NCBI RefSeq assembly: GCF_001690985.1
Contig: NZ_MAJS01000026.1
Coordinates: forward strand, 1-64,000
DNA length: 64,000 nucleotides
Direction: 5' to 3'
Origin: Aliivibrio sp. 1S175
Lineage (GTDB): Bacteria; Pseudomonadota; Gammaproteobacteria; Enterobacterales; Vibrionaceae
Of the stretch, positions 48,617 through 58,885 are shown piece by piece (the first letter of the stretch is position 1; each line of letters starts with the position of its first letter). The translations under genes were made by a program, and so were the position numbers. The notes below the pieces were generated by a model, which searched no databases, had not been told where the DNA came from, and saw only the letters and a list, made by a program, of their open reading frames with translations.

Positions 48617-49867
48617 ATGCTTAAGCGTGATATGAACATTGCAGATTACGATGCAGACTTGTTTGCAGCAATCCAGGAAGAGACAGTACGTCAAGAAGAG
48701 CATATCGAGCTGATTGCTTCTGAAAACTACACTAGCCCACGAGTGATGGAAGCTCAAGGTTCACAACTAACAAACAAATATGCAGAAGGTTACCCAGGTA
48801 AGCGTTACTACGGCGGCTGTGAGTTTGTTGATAAAGTAGAAACACTGGCTATTAACCGTGCATGTGAACTGTTTGGTGCTGAATACGCAAACGTACAGCC
48901 ACATTCTGGTTCTCAAGCGAATAACGCAGTTTACATGGCACTACTAAACGCTGGCGATACAGTGTTAGGTATGAGCCTTGCTCACGGTGGTCACTTAACT
49001 CACGGTTCTCCAGTAAACTTCTCAGGTAAGCTTTATAACATCATTCCTTACGGTATTGATGAAGCGGGTCAAATTGACTACGAAGAAATGGAAGCGCTAG
49101 CAATAGAACATAAACCTAAGATGATCATCGGTGGTTTCTCTGCTTACTCTCAAATATGTGATTGGGCGCGTATGCGTGAAATCGCAGACAAAGTTGGTGC
49201 TTACTTCTTCGTAGATATGGCTCACGTAGCGGGTCTTATTGCTGCTGGTGTTTACCCTAACCCGGTGCCACACGCTCATGTAGTAACAACAACAACGCAT
49301 AAAACATTGGCGGGTCCTCGTGGTGGTCTTATTCTTTCTAACGAAGGCGAAGATCTTTACAAGAAACTGAACTCAGCTGTATTCCCTGGTGGTCAAGGTG
49401 GCCCTCTAATGCACGTTATCGCTGGTAAAGCGGTGGCATTTAAAGAAGCACTAGAACCAGAATTTAAAGAATACCAAGTTCGTGTTGTTGCCAATGCAAA
49501 AGCAATGGTTGCTGAGTTTCTTGCTCGTGGTTACAACATCGTTTCAGGCTCTACTGAAAATCACCTATTCCTAGTTGATTTAATTGATAAAGACATCACT
49601 GGTAAAGAAGCAGATGCGGCACTAGGTTCAGCTAACATTACGGTTAACAAGAACTCAGTACCAAACGATCCACGTAGCCCATTTGTTACTTCTGGTATCC
49701 GTGTTGGTTCTCCTTCAATTACTCGTCGTGGCTTCTCTGAAGAAGATGCGAAAAACCTTGCTGGCTGGATGTGTGACATTCTAGACAACATGGGCGATGA
49801 GTCTGTTATTGAAGCAACAAAAGCGAAAGTATTAGAAATTTGTAAGCGTTTACCTGTATACGCTTAA
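48617..49867 (+). CDS. glyA: Serine hydroxymethyltransferase
   Basis: GlyA interconverts serine and glycine with tetrahydrofolate and is the main one-carbon source. The 416-residue call starts at ATG 48617 ([20 protein letters not shown]) after CAGGAG; an in-frame start at 48563 is unsupported. The pyridoxal phosphate lysine lies in [13 protein letters not shown], and [11 protein letters not shown] and [11 protein letters not shown] are typical. Confidence 0.98.
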   Translation: MLKRDMNIADYDADLFAAIQEETVRQEEHIELIASENYTSPRVMEAQGSQLTNKYAEGYPGKRYYGGCEFVDKVETLAINRACELFGAEYANVQPHSGSQANNAVYMALLNAGDTVLGMSLAHGGHLTHGSPVNFSGKLYNIIPYGIDEAGQIDYEEMEALAIEHKPKMIIGGFSAYSQICDWARMREIADKVGAYFFVDMAHVAGLIAAGVYPNPVPHAHVVTTTTHKTLAGPRGGLILSNEGEDLYKKLNSAVFPGGQGGPLMHVIAGKAVAFKEALEPEFKEYQVRVVANAKAMVAEFLARGYNIVSGSTENHLFLVDLIDKDITGKEADAALGSANITVNKNSVPNDPRSPFVTSGIRVGSPSITRRGFSEEDAKNLAGWMCDILDNMGDESVIEATKAKVLEICKRLPVYA

Positions 49868-49890
49868 CACTTTTCGATCCATTAAATTTG

Positions 49891-49922
49891 AAAGGCTAGC
49901 CTGTTGTGGGCTAGCCTTTTTT
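49891..49922 (+). terminator. Rho-independent terminator after glyA
   Basis: AAAGGCTAGCC and GGCTAGCCTTT form an 11-bp stem with a short loop and T6. Confidence 0.92.
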
Positions 49923-50122
49923 GTTGGTTATTTATATGACTTTCAAGTTAATAACGGTGAACTAAAGTACAGATAATTTATAATAAGTATGAGAAAAAAT
50001 TCATGAATCATGATTTTTATTCTATTTCTGTATTTTTTTTGAGAATAAGTAAAAATAAGTGTGGTATGTTTCGATCTCAGTGAACTGAACGTTTAGTTTC
50101 AGTACTTCTAATAGGTTGAATC

Positions 50123-53100
50123 ATGAGTAAAAAATTATTATTAGCATCGTTGATATCAATGCTGCTTGCTGGCTGTAATCAAGAAAGTATAGAGGTTGGT
50201 GGGGGCAATTCGACTAAACCTGAAACTATTCCGCCGACAGATATTATTCCACCGGAACCAGAGCCAATCCCTCCTACGGATATTATTCCGCCAGTTACTT
50301 ATACCGGAACGTTAGTCGCATCTGGAAAAGCAATTACAGGTGATGTTGAATGTAATGGTAATGGGTTAGCTATAGACACTGGAACATTCGGCGTTAAACA
50401 AGGGCAAGCATTTAGCTGCTTTTTCGGTGGCGTTGAATTAGGTAGTTTCAATGCTCCATTCCCTAGTGATAAAGCAATCAATGTAAGTAATGCGACACTT
50501 CTAGCTTCTTTTGACCTAGAAGATAGTAAAGGTATAAATGCCACGGTTGTTTTACAATCTATCTCGACATGCGGGCAAGATGAAATTTGTTTAAACAAAA
50601 TAGATTCGTTTGATATTCAAGGAATTTATACGGATGAAAACTTAGCAGACCAGGCTACGGTTGATGCTTTTATTGCGCTAAAAGAAGAAGAAGCGACTGA
50701 TGAAGTAGGTAAAGCTCCTAGTTCACACGTTGATGCTGATATTGTGCCTGAAGTGACACCAGGAACAAGTAATGATTTAAATAGTGGCTTTGTTTCTGCT
50801 AGTGCAGAAAATAGCTATGCCTATAAACCAAGTGCTGAAGCGAAAGTATTAACTAAGAGCCAGTTAACGGATAATACAGGTACGCCATTAGTGGGAATTA
50901 ACTTCTTTTCAGCTAATGCGGTAGGTATAACGGGTGAAAATGGCGAGTTTGAATACTTGTGGGGTGACAAGCTTACCTTTGGTATTGATACCTTTGAATT
51001 CGGCAGTGTAGCTGGTAATCAAGTTAGTTATAAGATCACAGACGTTAGTGACAATGCGGTAGTAAAAACGAATATTCAATCGTTAATTACACGATATGCA
51101 GAAAATAAAAATTATGGGCTGCTTATCTCTGATAAAGTTCAAGAGACGTTTTCTCTTTACCCAAATGTAATCAACGAACTGATTAATTTAAGTTTACCTA
51201 ATGGTGGTAAAATTGAAGGAACAGAGTTTTTATTACCGAATGAATTTGATTCACAATTCCAAAATGGGTTAACTGCTGCTATTGATGCCGAGTTACAACA
51301 GCAACCAGTCTCATTTTATTCTTCAGATATCTCTCATGTATTCTCACTAGATAATGGTACTTATGTAACCGATTCTCTAACTAAAATATTTAGTGGGGTA
51401 ACTAGTTTTCATGTCTTCAATGATAACGGTAGCTTTTATGGTGCAACAGGCTATACAAGAGGAATGCGAGCGTTAAATTTATCTAACCGAGCATTTCCTA
51501 TTATGATGCCTCGTGCGGATATCAATAAGGATATTCCTTTTGGAGAGCAGCAAGCGTGGACTCGTGAAGGTCGCCCTTATATTGCCGTTCATCCAACTAT
51601 TGAGATGGCACAGATCCCTTTAGTTTCAAAAGATAACGCTACTTTTGGTTTTCCTTTTGTTACTGCTGGCGAAATTGGTTCTGGTAAAGTGGTATTTATG
51701 GGTAATAGCATGTACCCAAGTATTATTTCATGTCCTGATAACTATTGGGCTAATGATGCACTAAGAATTGATCCTGTATTACAATCATGTACATCATCGT
51801 TTGATTTAGCTAACGATCCTCGTAATGATAATGGCAGTATGAAGACTTTCTTTAATAACCTTTTTACGTGGTTAAATAACGATAAGTCAATTAAAGGTAT
51901 TAACATTGCAACAAATATTGAAGTTGCTACTGCTTTACGTTCAGGCACTTCTCACGGCAATGCGTATGATTTCTTTGTAAACCCGTCTTTTGGTTTCTCG
52001 CCATCTGTTGAAATGTTAACTAAGGACGGGTTTTCTGGACGCTTATCAGCAAGTGAAACGCCGTTATTAATTCTTCAGGCTTATCCACCTAAACCTCAAG
52101 GTGATGGTATGAGCCATCGTTTTATTGCTGATTTAGAAAATCCCAATCTAAGCCAAGATGATATTACTGCTTTAATTACTTACATTAATGAAGGCGGCAG
52201 TGTTGTATTTATGGATGCAATTGATAAGGTGACTAACCCTGAACCTATTGGGCGTTTAGCCGATTCTGCTGGTGTTTCATTAGGTGGGAGTAACGTTACA
52301 CCAACGTCACAAGCATTTTGTGGTTCGTCATATTATTGTCAAGCACCATCTCCAAACCTTCATGTGAAGAGCCAATATGAAATGGTGGTTCTTGAACGCT
52401 TCCAAGATGTGGATGGACAACAACCGTATACAGTAAATCAAGATGGTTCGGTTGAATGGACTAAAGATGAAACTAAGATTAAGTTTGAAATTCCAACTTA
52501 TGAAATGATCAAACGTGATGATAAAGGTGCCCCTTTATTAGATAAAGATGGCGTTCCTATAGTAGAGACTAAGTTTGCTCGTATTTTCGTTCAGAATGGT
52601 GAAGAGAGAGCAGCTGCTATATCTGAATTACAAGCAGCATTTAAAGGAACACCTTTATGTACTCATTCTTATGAGTATGAGTTTAACTGTATAGAAACTC
52701 GTCAAGGTGATGGTATTGAAACTCGTGGTGCTTATGGGCGTGCTGATTTTGACCGTTATCAGATGAGTCAATATATTGTAGAAAGCATGGTTAAAGCAGC
52801 AAACCTTGGTGATAACTTTAATGCACTAATGGAGCATGAGCTTTATTACCGCACCAAAGGTAAGCAAGGAACGCGTTTATCTACGGTCGAGCTAAATCAG
52901 ACCTACGATAATCTTTCGATTTGGATGTGGAACGATAACCCATACGCTTATGATTCTAATGTTCAAGATGAATTAGGATTTAAAACTGCGGTTGGTTTCC
53001 TTAACTGTTATACCAATAATGCGCATGGTAATGGATTAACTTGCCCTGATGATTTGGCTACTAAGTTAATTGGAAATGGGATGATCCATGGTGAGGGTGA

Positions 53101-54628
53101 ACTTCTGGGACAAATGAATCCAAGCTACCCACTAAATTACATGGAAAAACCGTTAACTCGCATTATGTTAGGTCGTTCTTTCTGGGATCACGAAATAACG
53201 GTTGATACGACTAAATACCCAGGTCGAACCGTTGGTGCGACAACATCTGAAGCTGTTAATATTGAGACAGCAGGTAAAGCGGTAAGCTACTCTGCGGGAA
53301 ATAATCAATCAACAGGCTTATGGGCTCCTCAATTAAGTGAGGTTACGGTTCGTGATGGTGTGACTGCAATGATTACCGTTATGATGGCGGATGATTTAAC
53401 AGGTAAGCCACAACATGAGACAAGCTTAAACCGTCCTCCTAGAATGCAGATGAGCTTTGCTCACGATGGTTATACAACAACATTTAAAGTCCCTTATGGT
53501 GGTCTAATTTATATTAAACCTACAGAGACATTGAGTGGCACTTCAACAGTCGCTGAATTTAATTTGGACGGTGTTGAAAAATCGGCATGGTGGAAAAAAG
53601 ATCCTGCGAGTAACCTTGGTGAGTGGGTAAATACACCTGATTCTTCAACTGCGCCAATCGCAGAAATTGATACGGGTTCATTTATTTACACCACTGCTCT
53701 TAATAATGTTAAGACAGTTGATCTTAATGAATTCAGTAAAAATATGAACCGCTTTGCTGATGCAGCAAGTGATTTTTACGGTCGTGATGAAGAGAGTGCT
53801 GATGGTCAACATCGTCGCTTTACTTATCCAGAGCTAAAAGAGTTCCGCCATCGTTTTGTGAATGATGTACAGATTTCGATTGGTGCGGCACATTCTGGTT
53901 ATCCTGTGATGAGTAGTTCATTTAATGCTGACTCAAATAAAATACCAACAAATGCAATTGATGATTGGTTGGTATGGCACGAAGTTGGTCATAACCTTGC
54001 TTCAGCACCATTCTCGGCGCCGGGTAGCACAGAAGTGACAAACAATCTTCTAGCTCTGTATATGCAAGAATTAGAAGGCCGCAATGCTAACCCAGAAATG
54101 GATCGTATTAGAACGAGTATTCAAAAAGCGCCAACTTGGTTAAGATCTAATAATGGTCACGCATGGAGTCATGGTGATGCTGGACTTCGTTTAGTGATGT
54201 TTGGCCAACTGAAGATTTGGGCTGAAAGTTATTTCGACATTGATCGTTGGTATGCTGATGGCGAAACTAAACCTGCTATTTACAATCAAGATCAAGGCTG
54301 GAACATGATTAAGCTGATGCATCGTAAAGCTCGTGGTGATCAACAAGGTGATCAAGGCATTAACTATTGTAGTTCTCACGATACAGGCTTAAGCGCTGGT
54401 GATCTAATGATGGTATGTAGCTCTTATGTATCAGGCTATGATTTAAGAGATTTCTTCACTACATGGAATGTGGGAGAAACCTCTGTAACTAATGCCGATG
54501 GTACTAAAGTGTACTCGGGTGGAATTAGTGATGCAGGGTTAAATGAATTAACAAGATTACGCTTAGAAAAACCTGAAGTAAGCCCACTTAATATTAATTC
54601 GTTACCTAATTTAATATTAAGTAATTAA
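50123..54628 (+). CDS. SslE/AcfD-like lipoprotein with M60 metalloprotease domain
   Basis: The 1,501-residue protein is a surface or secreted lipoprotein mucinase of the AcfD/SslE (YghJ) type. It has a lipobox LAGC (Cys18), a Pro-rich linker with a repeated PPTDIIPP motif, and a C-terminal M60-like peptidase. The zinc motif HEVGH is at residues 1286-1290, followed by a tract with NNLLALYMQE. Homologs are exported by type II secretion and degrade mucin; in Vibrio cholerae acfD is a colonisation factor. Whether it plays a part in host colonisation here is inference. It stands alone between two terminators. Confidence 0.9.
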   Translation: MSKKLLLASLISMLLAGCNQESIEVGGGNSTKPETIPPTDIIPPEPEPIPPTDIIPPVTYTGTLVASGKAITGDVECNGNGLAIDTGTFGVKQGQAFSCFFGGVELGSFNAPFPSDKAINVSNATLLASFDLEDSKGINATVVLQSISTCGQDEICLNKIDSFDIQGIYTDENLADQATVDAFIALKEEEATDEVGKAPSSHVDADIVPEVTPGTSNDLNSGFVSASAENSYAYKPSAEAKVLTKSQLTDNTGTPLVGINFFSANAVGITGENGEFEYLWGDKLTFGIDTFEFGSVAGNQVSYKITDVSDNAVVKTNIQSLITRYAENKNYGLLISDKVQETFSLYPNVINELINLSLPNGGKIEGTEFLLPNEFDSQFQNGLTAAIDAELQQQPVSFYSSDISHVFSLDNGTYVTDSLTKIFSGVTSFHVFNDNGSFYGATGYTRGMRALNLSNRAFPIMMPRADINKDIPFGEQQAWTREGRPYIAVHPTIEMAQIPLVSKDNATFGFPFVTAGEIGSGKVVFMGNSMYPSIISCPDNYWANDALRIDPVLQSCTSSFDLANDPRNDNGSMKTFFNNLFTWLNNDKSIKGINIATNIEVATALRSGTSHGNAYDFFVNPSFGFSPSVEMLTKDGFSGRLSASETPLLILQAYPPKPQGDGMSHRFIADLENPNLSQDDITALITYINEGGSVVFMDAIDKVTNPEPIGRLADSAGVSLGGSNVTPTSQAFCGSSYYCQAPSPNLHVKSQYEMVVLERFQDVDGQQPYTVNQDGSVEWTKDETKIKFEIPTYEMIKRDDKGAPLLDKDGVPIVETKFARIFVQNGEERAAAISELQAAFKGTPLCTHSYEYEFNCIETRQGDGIETRGAYGRADFDRYQMSQYIVESMVKAANLGDNFNALMEHELYYRTKGKQGTRLSTVELNQTYDNLSIWMWNDNPYAYDSNVQDELGFKTAVGFLNCYTNNAHGNGLTCPDDLATKLIGNGMIHGEGELLGQMNPSYPLNYMEKPLTRIMLGRSFWDHEITVDTTKYPGRTVGATTSEAVNIETAGKAVSYSAGNNQSTGLWAPQLSEVTVRDGVTAMITVMMADDLTGKPQHETSLNRPPRMQMSFAHDGYTTTFKVPYGGLIYIKPTETLSGTSTVAEFNLDGVEKSAWWKKDPASNLGEWVNTPDSSTAPIAEIDTGSFIYTTALNNVKTVDLNEFSKNMNRFADAASDFYGRDEESADGQHRRFTYPELKEFRHRFVNDVQISIGAAHSGYPVMSSSFNADSNKIPTNAIDDWLVWHEVGHNLASAPFSAPGSTEVTNNLLALYMQELEGRNANPEMDRIRTSIQKAPTWLRSNNGHAWSHGDAGLRLVMFGQLKIWAESYFDIDRWYADGETKPAIYNQDQGWNMIKLMHRKARGDQQGDQGINYCSSHDTGLSAGDLMMVCSSYVSGYDLRDFFTTWNVGETSVTNADGTKVYSGGISDAGLNELTRLRLEKPEVSPLNINSLPNLILSN

Positions 54629-54641
54629 GCGATATTAACTA

Positions 54642-54678
54642 AAAAAGCCCCCGAACCATCAAGGCTCGGGGGCTTTTT
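54642..54678. terminator. Bidirectional terminator after the SslE-like gene
   Basis: AAAAAGCCCCCGA and TCGGGGGCTTTTT form a 13-bp stem around an 11-base centre. It is symmetric and ends both the SslE-like gene and the minus-strand lipoprotein gene. Confidence 0.92.
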
Positions 54679-54706
54679 ACTATAAGTAAGTAAATTAAAT
54701 AAAAAC

Positions 54707-55033
54707 TTACTTATTAATATTAATCAACGCGCCAGATTTACATTGGAAAGTGTAGTAACGGCTTGTTTCATTAAATTTGCCTAGACCTTCACCAGTACAG
54801 TAATCAACGTTGATATCACGCATGATATCTAATGTCTTTTCATTGTTCAGTTGGAATTTAGAGCCATCGCTACATACGATACGAACACGGCCATCATCAC
54901 TTACCGAATAAACTTTTACTTCTGTATTACATAGCTCAAAAGATGCATCTTGGTAATTATCTTGCTGTTTTGGAGCGCTGCTACAACCAGCTAAAACAAG
55001 GGCCAACACACACGCTAGACTGATCTTTTTCAT
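54707..55033 (-). CDS. Small lipoprotein, unknown function
   Basis: The 108-residue protein has a lipoprotein signal MKKISLACVLALVLAGC with Cys17. The mature part has four cysteines (LCNT, IVCSDG, DYCTGEG, FQCKSG) that could make two disulfides, and no known motif. It lies tail-to-tail with the SslE-like gene. Its layout resembles small bacterial periplasmic inhibitor proteins, but I do not assign a function. Confidence 0.78.
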   Translation of the reverse strand: MKKISLACVLALVLAGCSSAPKQQDNYQDASFELCNTEVKVYSVSDDGRVRIVCSDGSKFQLNNEKTLDIMRDINVDYCTGEGLGKFNETSRYYTFQCKSGALININK

Positions 55034-55163
55034 TTTGATTATTCCTTTAAGCTAAATTATCTTTTAAATATATCTTGTAACTCTCTAGATTGCGAGTTTA
55101 TGACAAATAAATCAGAGCGAGACCTTGATAGTATTCATCTGAATTGTTAATTCCGACATTGTT

Positions 55164-55194
55164 TGTTCAATGTTCAATGTTCAATGTTCAATGT
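55164..55194. repeat. Tandem 7-bp repeat (TGTTCAA)n
   Basis: Four exact copies of TGTTCAA are followed by a partial fifth (TGTT). The array lies at the edge of the chemoreceptor fossil, outside any intact ORF. Confidence 0.95.
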
Positions 55195-55204
55195 TTATCA
55201 CTTC

Positions 55205-55350
55205 ATTTTCAAAATGACGAATATCACCAGTGAGTTCTTGGCGACGTTGAGTAATCTTTTTCTCCTCATCAGCTATAACGGCAAAGCCTCAGCCTTATTC
55301 GCCTGCACGAGTCGTTTCGATAGTGGCATGAGTAACCCTCTAATTAATGC
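55205..55350 (-). pseudogene. Remnant of a methyl-accepting chemotaxis protein
   Basis: One minus-strand frame reads [40 protein letters not shown]. It aligns with the highly conserved chemoreceptor tip sequence [23 protein letters not shown] (split here for length: [11 protein letters not shown] / [12 protein letters not shown]) and the following RKLAQRTQEST. The two stops fall at the Gln (CAA to TAA) and Arg (CGA to TGA) codons, and the Leu codons before it are also mutated. No other chemoreceptor sequence is visible around it, so only the signalling tip survives. Confidence 0.78.
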
Positions 55351-55496
55351 GAGTATAAAGGGGCATTGATAAATCTAATTGATATTTTGATTAATAGTAT
55401 TAAATTTACCTTACTCTAAACCTCTCTTCTTTAGCTTGAATGTAGGCACCGTTCCACTTTTCTTGTACACTAAATAAAAAATAATAGGAGACAAGA

Positions 55497-55946
55497 ATGC
55501 ATTGTCCATTTTGTAGTGCAACCGACACTAAAGTTATTGACTCTCGATTGGTTTCTGATGGTCACCAAGTTCGCCGTCGTCGACAATGTTTGGCGTGCAA
55601 TGAACGTTTTACTACGTTTGAATCAGCCGAATTAGTCATGCCTAAAGTGATTAAATCCAACGGCAATCGAGAACCTTTTAATGAAGATAAGCTTTCTGGA
55701 GGCTTATACCGCTCGCTAGAAAAACGCCCAGTTAGTGCGGATTTAGTTGAATTAGCTCTGAATACTATAAAGTCAAAGCTACGAGCTACGGGTGAAAGAG
55801 AGGTTCCTTCAGACATGATAGGAAATCTTGTTATGGACCAATTGAAAGAACTTGATAAAGTCGCTTATATTCGCTTTGCATCGGTTTATCGCAGTTTTGA
55901 AGATATAAAAGAGTTCGGCGAAGAAATCGCAAAGCTAGAGAAATAA
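55497..55946 (+). CDS. nrdR: Transcriptional repressor NrdR
   Basis: NrdR represses ribonucleotide reductase genes according to ATP/dATP levels. The 149-residue protein has a zinc ribbon (CPFC at 3-6; CLAC with Cys31 and Cys34) and an ATP-cone domain (about 49-139; [20 protein letters not shown]). It heads the riboflavin operon as in E. coli and vibrios. Confidence 0.97.
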   Translation: MHCPFCSATDTKVIDSRLVSDGHQVRRRRQCLACNERFTTFESAELVMPKVIKSNGNREPFNEDKLSGGLYRSLEKRPVSADLVELALNTIKSKLRATGEREVPSDMIGNLVMDQLKELDKVAYIRFASVYRSFEDIKEFGEEIAKLEK

Positions 55947-55947
55947 C

Positions 55948-57069
55948 ATGAAATTTACCCTTCAAGATCACCAAATGATGCAGAAAGCCATTTCATTGGC
56001 AAAAAAAGGCATTTACACGACAGCGCCGAATCCAAATGTTGGCTGCGTGTTGGTTAAAAATGGACTGATTATTGGAGAGGGTGCGCACTTAAAAGCTGGA
56101 GAGCCGCACGCTGAAGTCTACGCGTTACGTCAAGCGGGTGAAAATGCAAAAGGCGCGACAGCGTATGTCACTTTAGAACCGTGTTCTCATTATGGTAGAA
56201 CCCCCCCTTGTGCTGAAGGGCTAATAAAAGCAGGCGTAGCAAAAGTTATTTGTGCCATGGTTGATCCAAACCCACAAGTTGCGGGTCGTGGTTTAGCTAT
56301 GCTAGAAGCAGCAGGGATAGAGACTGCGGCCGGCTTATTAGAAGCGGAGTCTCGTGCACTGAATCCTTCATTTTTAACTCGAATGGAAACGGGTAAACCG
56401 TTTGTTCAATTAAAAATGGCCGCCAGTTTAGATGGTAAAACGGCTCTGAAAAATGGTGTGAGCCAATGGATCACGTCAAAAGAAGCACGACAAGATGTAC
56501 AGCGTTATCGTGCACAAGCCGGAGCGATCTTATCGACGGCAAAAACGGTTATTGAGGATAATGCATCCCTTAATGTCCGTTGGCGTGATTTACCTTATTC
56601 AATTCAAGATACGTATTTAGAAGCACAAGTAAGACAGCCATTACGTGTAATTTTAGATCGTCAACATCAACTTACTTCTGAACTTGCTCTGTTTAATACA
56701 ACAGGGAAAGTGGTTACCGTTTCTCACCAATCCTCACATCCCCTTAGTCATCCAGAAAGTCACTTGTATTGTGAACTTGATAATAATGACCAATTAGCCT
56801 TGTCTGATGTGATTCAAAAAATAGCCCAAGAACATAATGTAAATCATCTTTGGGTTGAAGCTGGTGCGACACTTGCTGCAAGCATGATTAGTGAGGATTT
56901 GGTCGATGAGCTTATTATCTATTTAGCGCCAAAGTTAATGGGTGCGGATGGCCGAAGTATCGTTAACCTCATAGGGTTAGAAGCGATGTCTCAGACAATA
57001 AATTTAGACATTAGTGATATTCGAATGGTCGGAAAAGACATTCGAATTACAGCAACAATAGTAAGGTAA
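55948..57069 (+). CDS. ribD: Bifunctional riboflavin deaminase/reductase RibD
   Basis: RibD performs the second and third steps of riboflavin synthesis. The N-terminal deaminase domain has HAEVYALR and PCSHYGRTPPC (zinc ligands); the C-terminal reductase domain has QLKMAASLDGKTA and LWVEAGATLAASM. The 373-residue length is normal. It begins two bases after the nrdR stop codon. Confidence 0.97.
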   Translation: MKFTLQDHQMMQKAISLAKKGIYTTAPNPNVGCVLVKNGLIIGEGAHLKAGEPHAEVYALRQAGENAKGATAYVTLEPCSHYGRTPPCAEGLIKAGVAKVICAMVDPNPQVAGRGLAMLEAAGIETAAGLLEAESRALNPSFLTRMETGKPFVQLKMAASLDGKTALKNGVSQWITSKEARQDVQRYRAQAGAILSTAKTVIEDNASLNVRWRDLPYSIQDTYLEAQVRQPLRVILDRQHQLTSELALFNTTGKVVTVSHQSSHPLSHPESHLYCELDNNDQLALSDVIQKIAQEHNVNHLWVEAGATLAASMISEDLVDELIIYLAPKLMGADGRSIVNLIGLEAMSQTINLDISDIRMVGKDIRITATIVR

Positions 57070-57072
57070 CGT

Positions 57073-57729
57073 ATGTTTACAGGAATTATCGAATCAATCG
57101 GTACACTTCAAGCCATCACGCCTAAAGGTGAAGATGTTAGTGTCACAGTTAATGTTGGCAAATTAGACATGGGTGATGTGAAATTAGGCGACAGTATTGC
57201 GACTAACGGCGTTTGTCTAACTGTCGTTGCCATGACCAAAAATAGCTACACTGCAGATTTGTCTTTAGAGACATTAAAGCGTACTGGTTTTGTTCATTAT
57301 AAAGCGGGCGATAAAGTTAATCTTGAAAAAGCGATGTTGCCGACCACTCGTTTTGGTGGACACATCGTCTCTGGCCATGTTGATGCGGTGGGGGAAATAA
57401 TTGAACGTCACCAAACAGGCAGAGCGGTCGAATTTTGGATTCAATTACCACAAGATTTAGCTAAATATGTGGTGGAAAAAGGCTCAATAACGATCGATGG
57501 TATCAGTTTGACCGTGAACGATTTACGTAAAAATGCATTTAAACTTACTATTGTGCCCCACACAGCATCGGAAACGACGATGGATACATTCACTGTTGGA
57601 AAAAAAGTGAATTTAGAAGTGGACTTAATTGCACGATATTTAGAAAGACTTGTGATCGGACAGAAAGAAGAGCAACCTCAGTCTTCTGTTACGATGGATC
57701 TTTTGGCAAAATCAGGTTTCTTAAATTAA
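57073..57729 (+). CDS. ribE: Riboflavin synthase alpha chain
   Basis: The enzyme dismutates two 6,7-dimethyl-8-ribityllumazine molecules into riboflavin. The 218-residue sequence has the internal repeat: MFTGIIESIGTLQ...NGVCLTV and GHIVSGHVDAVG...IDGISLTVND. It is in the ribD-ribE-ribBA-ribH series. In E. coli this gene is called ribC or ribE. Confidence 0.97.
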   Translation: MFTGIIESIGTLQAITPKGEDVSVTVNVGKLDMGDVKLGDSIATNGVCLTVVAMTKNSYTADLSLETLKRTGFVHYKAGDKVNLEKAMLPTTRFGGHIVSGHVDAVGEIIERHQTGRAVEFWIQLPQDLAKYVVEKGSITIDGISLTVNDLRKNAFKLTIVPHTASETTMDTFTVGKKVNLEVDLIARYLERLVIGQKEEQPQSSVTMDLLAKSGFLN

Positions 57730-57765
57730 CCATTTAACCTAACTAATATATTAAAGGTATTTCAC

Positions 57766-58875
57766 ATGGCAATTAGCTCAGCAAAAGACATTATTGAAGA
57801 TATTCGCTTAGGTAAGATGGTTATCCTGATGGATGACGAAGATCGTGAAAATGAAGGCGATTTAATCATTGCAGCAGAAAAAATCACACCAGAAGCGATC
57901 AATTTCATGGCAACACATGGCCGTGGTTTAATTTGTTTAACAATGACAAAAGATCGCTGTGAAAAGTTAGGTCTGCCACCAATGGTGCAAGACAATAACG
58001 CACAATTTACAACTAACTTTACGGTTTCTATTGAAGCCGCTGAAGGGGTTACTACAGGTATTTCTGCAGCAGATCGTTCTCGCACTGTTGAAGCTGCCGT
58101 TGCTAAAAATGCCGTTGCTGCTGATCTTGTTCAGCCAGGCCACATCTTCCCTCTTGCAGCACAAGAAGGCGGAGTGTTAACTCGTGCAGGACACACTGAA
58201 GCGGGTTGTGATCTAGCTCGTTTAGCCGGTTTTGAACCAGCAGGTGTTATCGTTGAAATCCTAAATGATGATGGTTCAATGGCTCGTCGTCCTGATTTGG
58301 AAATTTTTGCTGAAAAACACGATGTTAAATTAGGCACGATTGCTGACTTAATTGAATACCGTAATAACAACGAAACAACGATTGAGCGTGTTGCTGAGTG
58401 CAAATTACCGACAGAGTTTGGTGATTTTGATTTAGTAACTTACCGTGACACGATCGATAATCAACTTCATTATGCAATGAAAAAAGAAAATACATCAGGT
58501 ATTGCGCCATTAGTAAGAGTTCACCTTCAAGACACTTTCACTGATATTCTTCATTCAGATCGTTGTGCAGAACGTAGCTGGACATTACCAACAGCAATGC
58601 AACGTATTGCAGCCGAAGGTGGTGTACTTATTATTCTTGGCAATGAAGAGTCAACGGACAGCATTGTTCATAAAATCAAAGTGTTAGAGCGTCAAGATAA
58701 CGGAGAATCGCCTACAATGGCGAAGAAACAAGGGACGTCGCGTCGCGTTGGTGTTGGTTCTCAAATCTTAGCTGATATGGGTATTTCTGATATGCGCCTG
58801 TTATCATCGTCTTCAAAGCGTTATCATTCATTATCAGGCTTTGGTCTGAATGTAGTAGAATACGTTTCAAAATAA
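57766..58875 (+). CDS. ribBA: 3,4-dihydroxy-2-butanone-4-phosphate synthase with degenerate GTP cyclohydrolase II domain
   Basis: The N-terminal domain (about 1-200) is an intact DHBP synthase: [44 protein letters not shown]. The C-terminal half (about 205-369) aligns with GTP cyclohydrolase II but has lost most zinc-binding cysteines: the usual C...CDCG pattern is replaced by [11 protein letters not shown] with one Cys. So GTP cyclohydrolase activity is unlikely and the protein corresponds to the RibBX type described in related bacteria. A separate ribA is expected elsewhere in the genome. Confidence 0.9.
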   Translation: MAISSAKDIIEDIRLGKMVILMDDEDRENEGDLIIAAEKITPEAINFMATHGRGLICLTMTKDRCEKLGLPPMVQDNNAQFTTNFTVSIEAAEGVTTGISAADRSRTVEAAVAKNAVAADLVQPGHIFPLAAQEGGVLTRAGHTEAGCDLARLAGFEPAGVIVEILNDDGSMARRPDLEIFAEKHDVKLGTIADLIEYRNNNETTIERVAECKLPTEFGDFDLVTYRDTIDNQLHYAMKKENTSGIAPLVRVHLQDTFTDILHSDRCAERSWTLPTAMQRIAAEGGVLIILGNEESTDSIVHKIKVLERQDNGESPTMAKKQGTSRRVGVGSQILADMGISDMRLLSSSSKRYHSLSGFGLNVVEYVSK

Positions 58876-58885
58876 GCGTATTGAT

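Larger units (their letters stand above)
55034..55496. other. 463-bp region with repeat, chemoreceptor fossil and nrdR promoter
   Basis: There is no intact gene. It contains the 7-bp tandem repeat at 55164-55194 and a decayed chemoreceptor fragment on the minus strand (about 55205-55350). The last 110 bases are AT-rich and should hold the nrdR operon promoter; AGGAGA precedes the nrdR ATG. Confidence 0.6.

Noticed and set aside
55163-55369. 68-residue plus-strand ORF starting in the 7-bp repeat
   Set aside because: Its start lies inside the repeat without a ribosome-binding site, and the opposite strand explains the region as a chemoreceptor fossil.
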